Shown piece after piece: positions 63,600 to 64,000 of a stretch of 64,000 nt of DNA. The position numbers and the translations under genes were made by a program. The notes below the pieces were generated by a model. The model saw only the letters and a list, made by a program, of their open reading frames with translations. It was not told the origin of the DNA and made no database searches. Position 1 is the stretch's first letter, and each line of letters opens with the position of its first letter. The DNA comes from Diphasiastrum complanatum (Eukaryota; Streptophyta; Lycopodiopsida; Lycopodiales; Lycopodiaceae). The stretch covers positions 35,517,648 through 35,581,647 of the forward strand of contig CM055101.1 of NCBI GenBank assembly GCA_029204225.1, given 5' to 3'.

Positions 63600-63775
63600 T
63601 TTTATGTACCAGTGCCACTGCAACAATTTGAAACTCACCCATCGAGCAAACATAAAGCCCACAAAATGGCCTAAAGGCCTTCTTAGATGTCTAGAAGCAT
63701 ATATGCTCATATACGTGGGACTGAACCTGTGACTTTGGGGAGAGGGACGGGTTTTCAACCAATGACCACATTGTA
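63600..63775 (-). repeat. Possible tRNA-derived SINE, minus strand
   Basis: On the minus strand TGTGGTCATTGG (63759-63770) resembles an A box and AGGTTCAGTCCC (63717-63728) a B box, about 30 bp apart as in tRNA-derived SINE heads. A GGCCTTTAGGCC palindrome (63669-63680) follows within the body. No tail or target duplication was confirmed. Confidence 0.4.
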
Positions 63776-64000
63776 TCCATCACCTAGTTAAATATATCTT
63801 GCTTTCTTAAAGGAAACCTGGAAGTATTTACTGTTTGCATGTGCCATGAAGATAGCAATATCCATCACTCAGATCTATATTGATATTGCTTTCCCACAGT
63901 AATACCTTTTTAAAAGAGGATTTTAATAAAGTAACACGATTTTCAAGGATGAAGCAAATTGTAAGTTTTTCACAATATGATTCTACCACAAACTCCAAAT

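Overview
The window is plant nuclear DNA: AT-rich, dominated by decayed transposable elements and very long dinucleotide microsatellites. It holds one convincing intact host gene near the right end, a canonical PIN-type auxin efflux carrier (59371-62786, six exons, predicted 658 aa). Large introns, plant-type LTR elements with plant PBS signatures (tRNA-Asp and initiator tRNA-Met), a CACTA transposon terminus and a Penelope-like reverse transcriptase suggest a repeat-rich land plant. A non-seed vascular plant such as a fern or lycophyte is my guess, held with low confidence.

Left to right: 0.1-5.5 kb holds Copia fragments, one on the plus strand and one degenerate pol on the minus strand. 5.8-13.5 kb is featureless apart from a repeat next to the Copia break, a TCGAG foldback and a PBS-like site. 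At 13.55 kb there is a tandem pair of tRNA-related (SINE-like) units. 14.83-22.69 kb is the most unusual part: a roughly 7.9-kb retroelement with a Penelope-like reverse transcriptase (inactivated) between two long direct repeats (about 1.7 kb, pseudo-LTR-like). Each repeat carries an array of eight copies of a small dyad, consensus GTCCA-GCGA-TGGAC, six of them spaced about 70 bp apart.

22.9-28.3 kb holds a Copia integrase relic, a block of compound simple repeats, a PPR-gene fragment and a 164-bp CT tract. 28.39-36.6 kb holds two Ty3/Gypsy (ATHILA/Ogre-like) elements joined in opposite orientation. The plus-strand one has a complete 5' LTR, a tRNA-Asp PBS, a leader with iterated CCTTCGCC motifs and a partly duplicated gag. 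The minus-strand one has gag, a deleted pol and an env-position ORF. 36.9-41.69 kb is a CACTA-like transposon remnant with a Ptta/En-Spm-type ORF. 42.57-47 kb is a second env-position ORF (plus strand) followed by an LTR-like segment.

47.37-50.65 kb is a compact Copia element with both LTRs and a PBS but lacking reverse transcriptase. 51.1-54.4 kb has an unrecognised ORF, a minus-strand LTR lacking the TATA region of its relative at 28.4 kb, and a Gypsy gag/protease relic. 56.3-59.37 kb is the upstream region of the PIN gene, with a GA tract, two G-boxes and a TATA candidate. The PIN gene and a possible minus-strand SINE close the window. Apart from PIN, the coding sequences are transposon-derived, broken or of unknown origin, so the window reads as one auxin-transport gene beside a nested repeat landscape.
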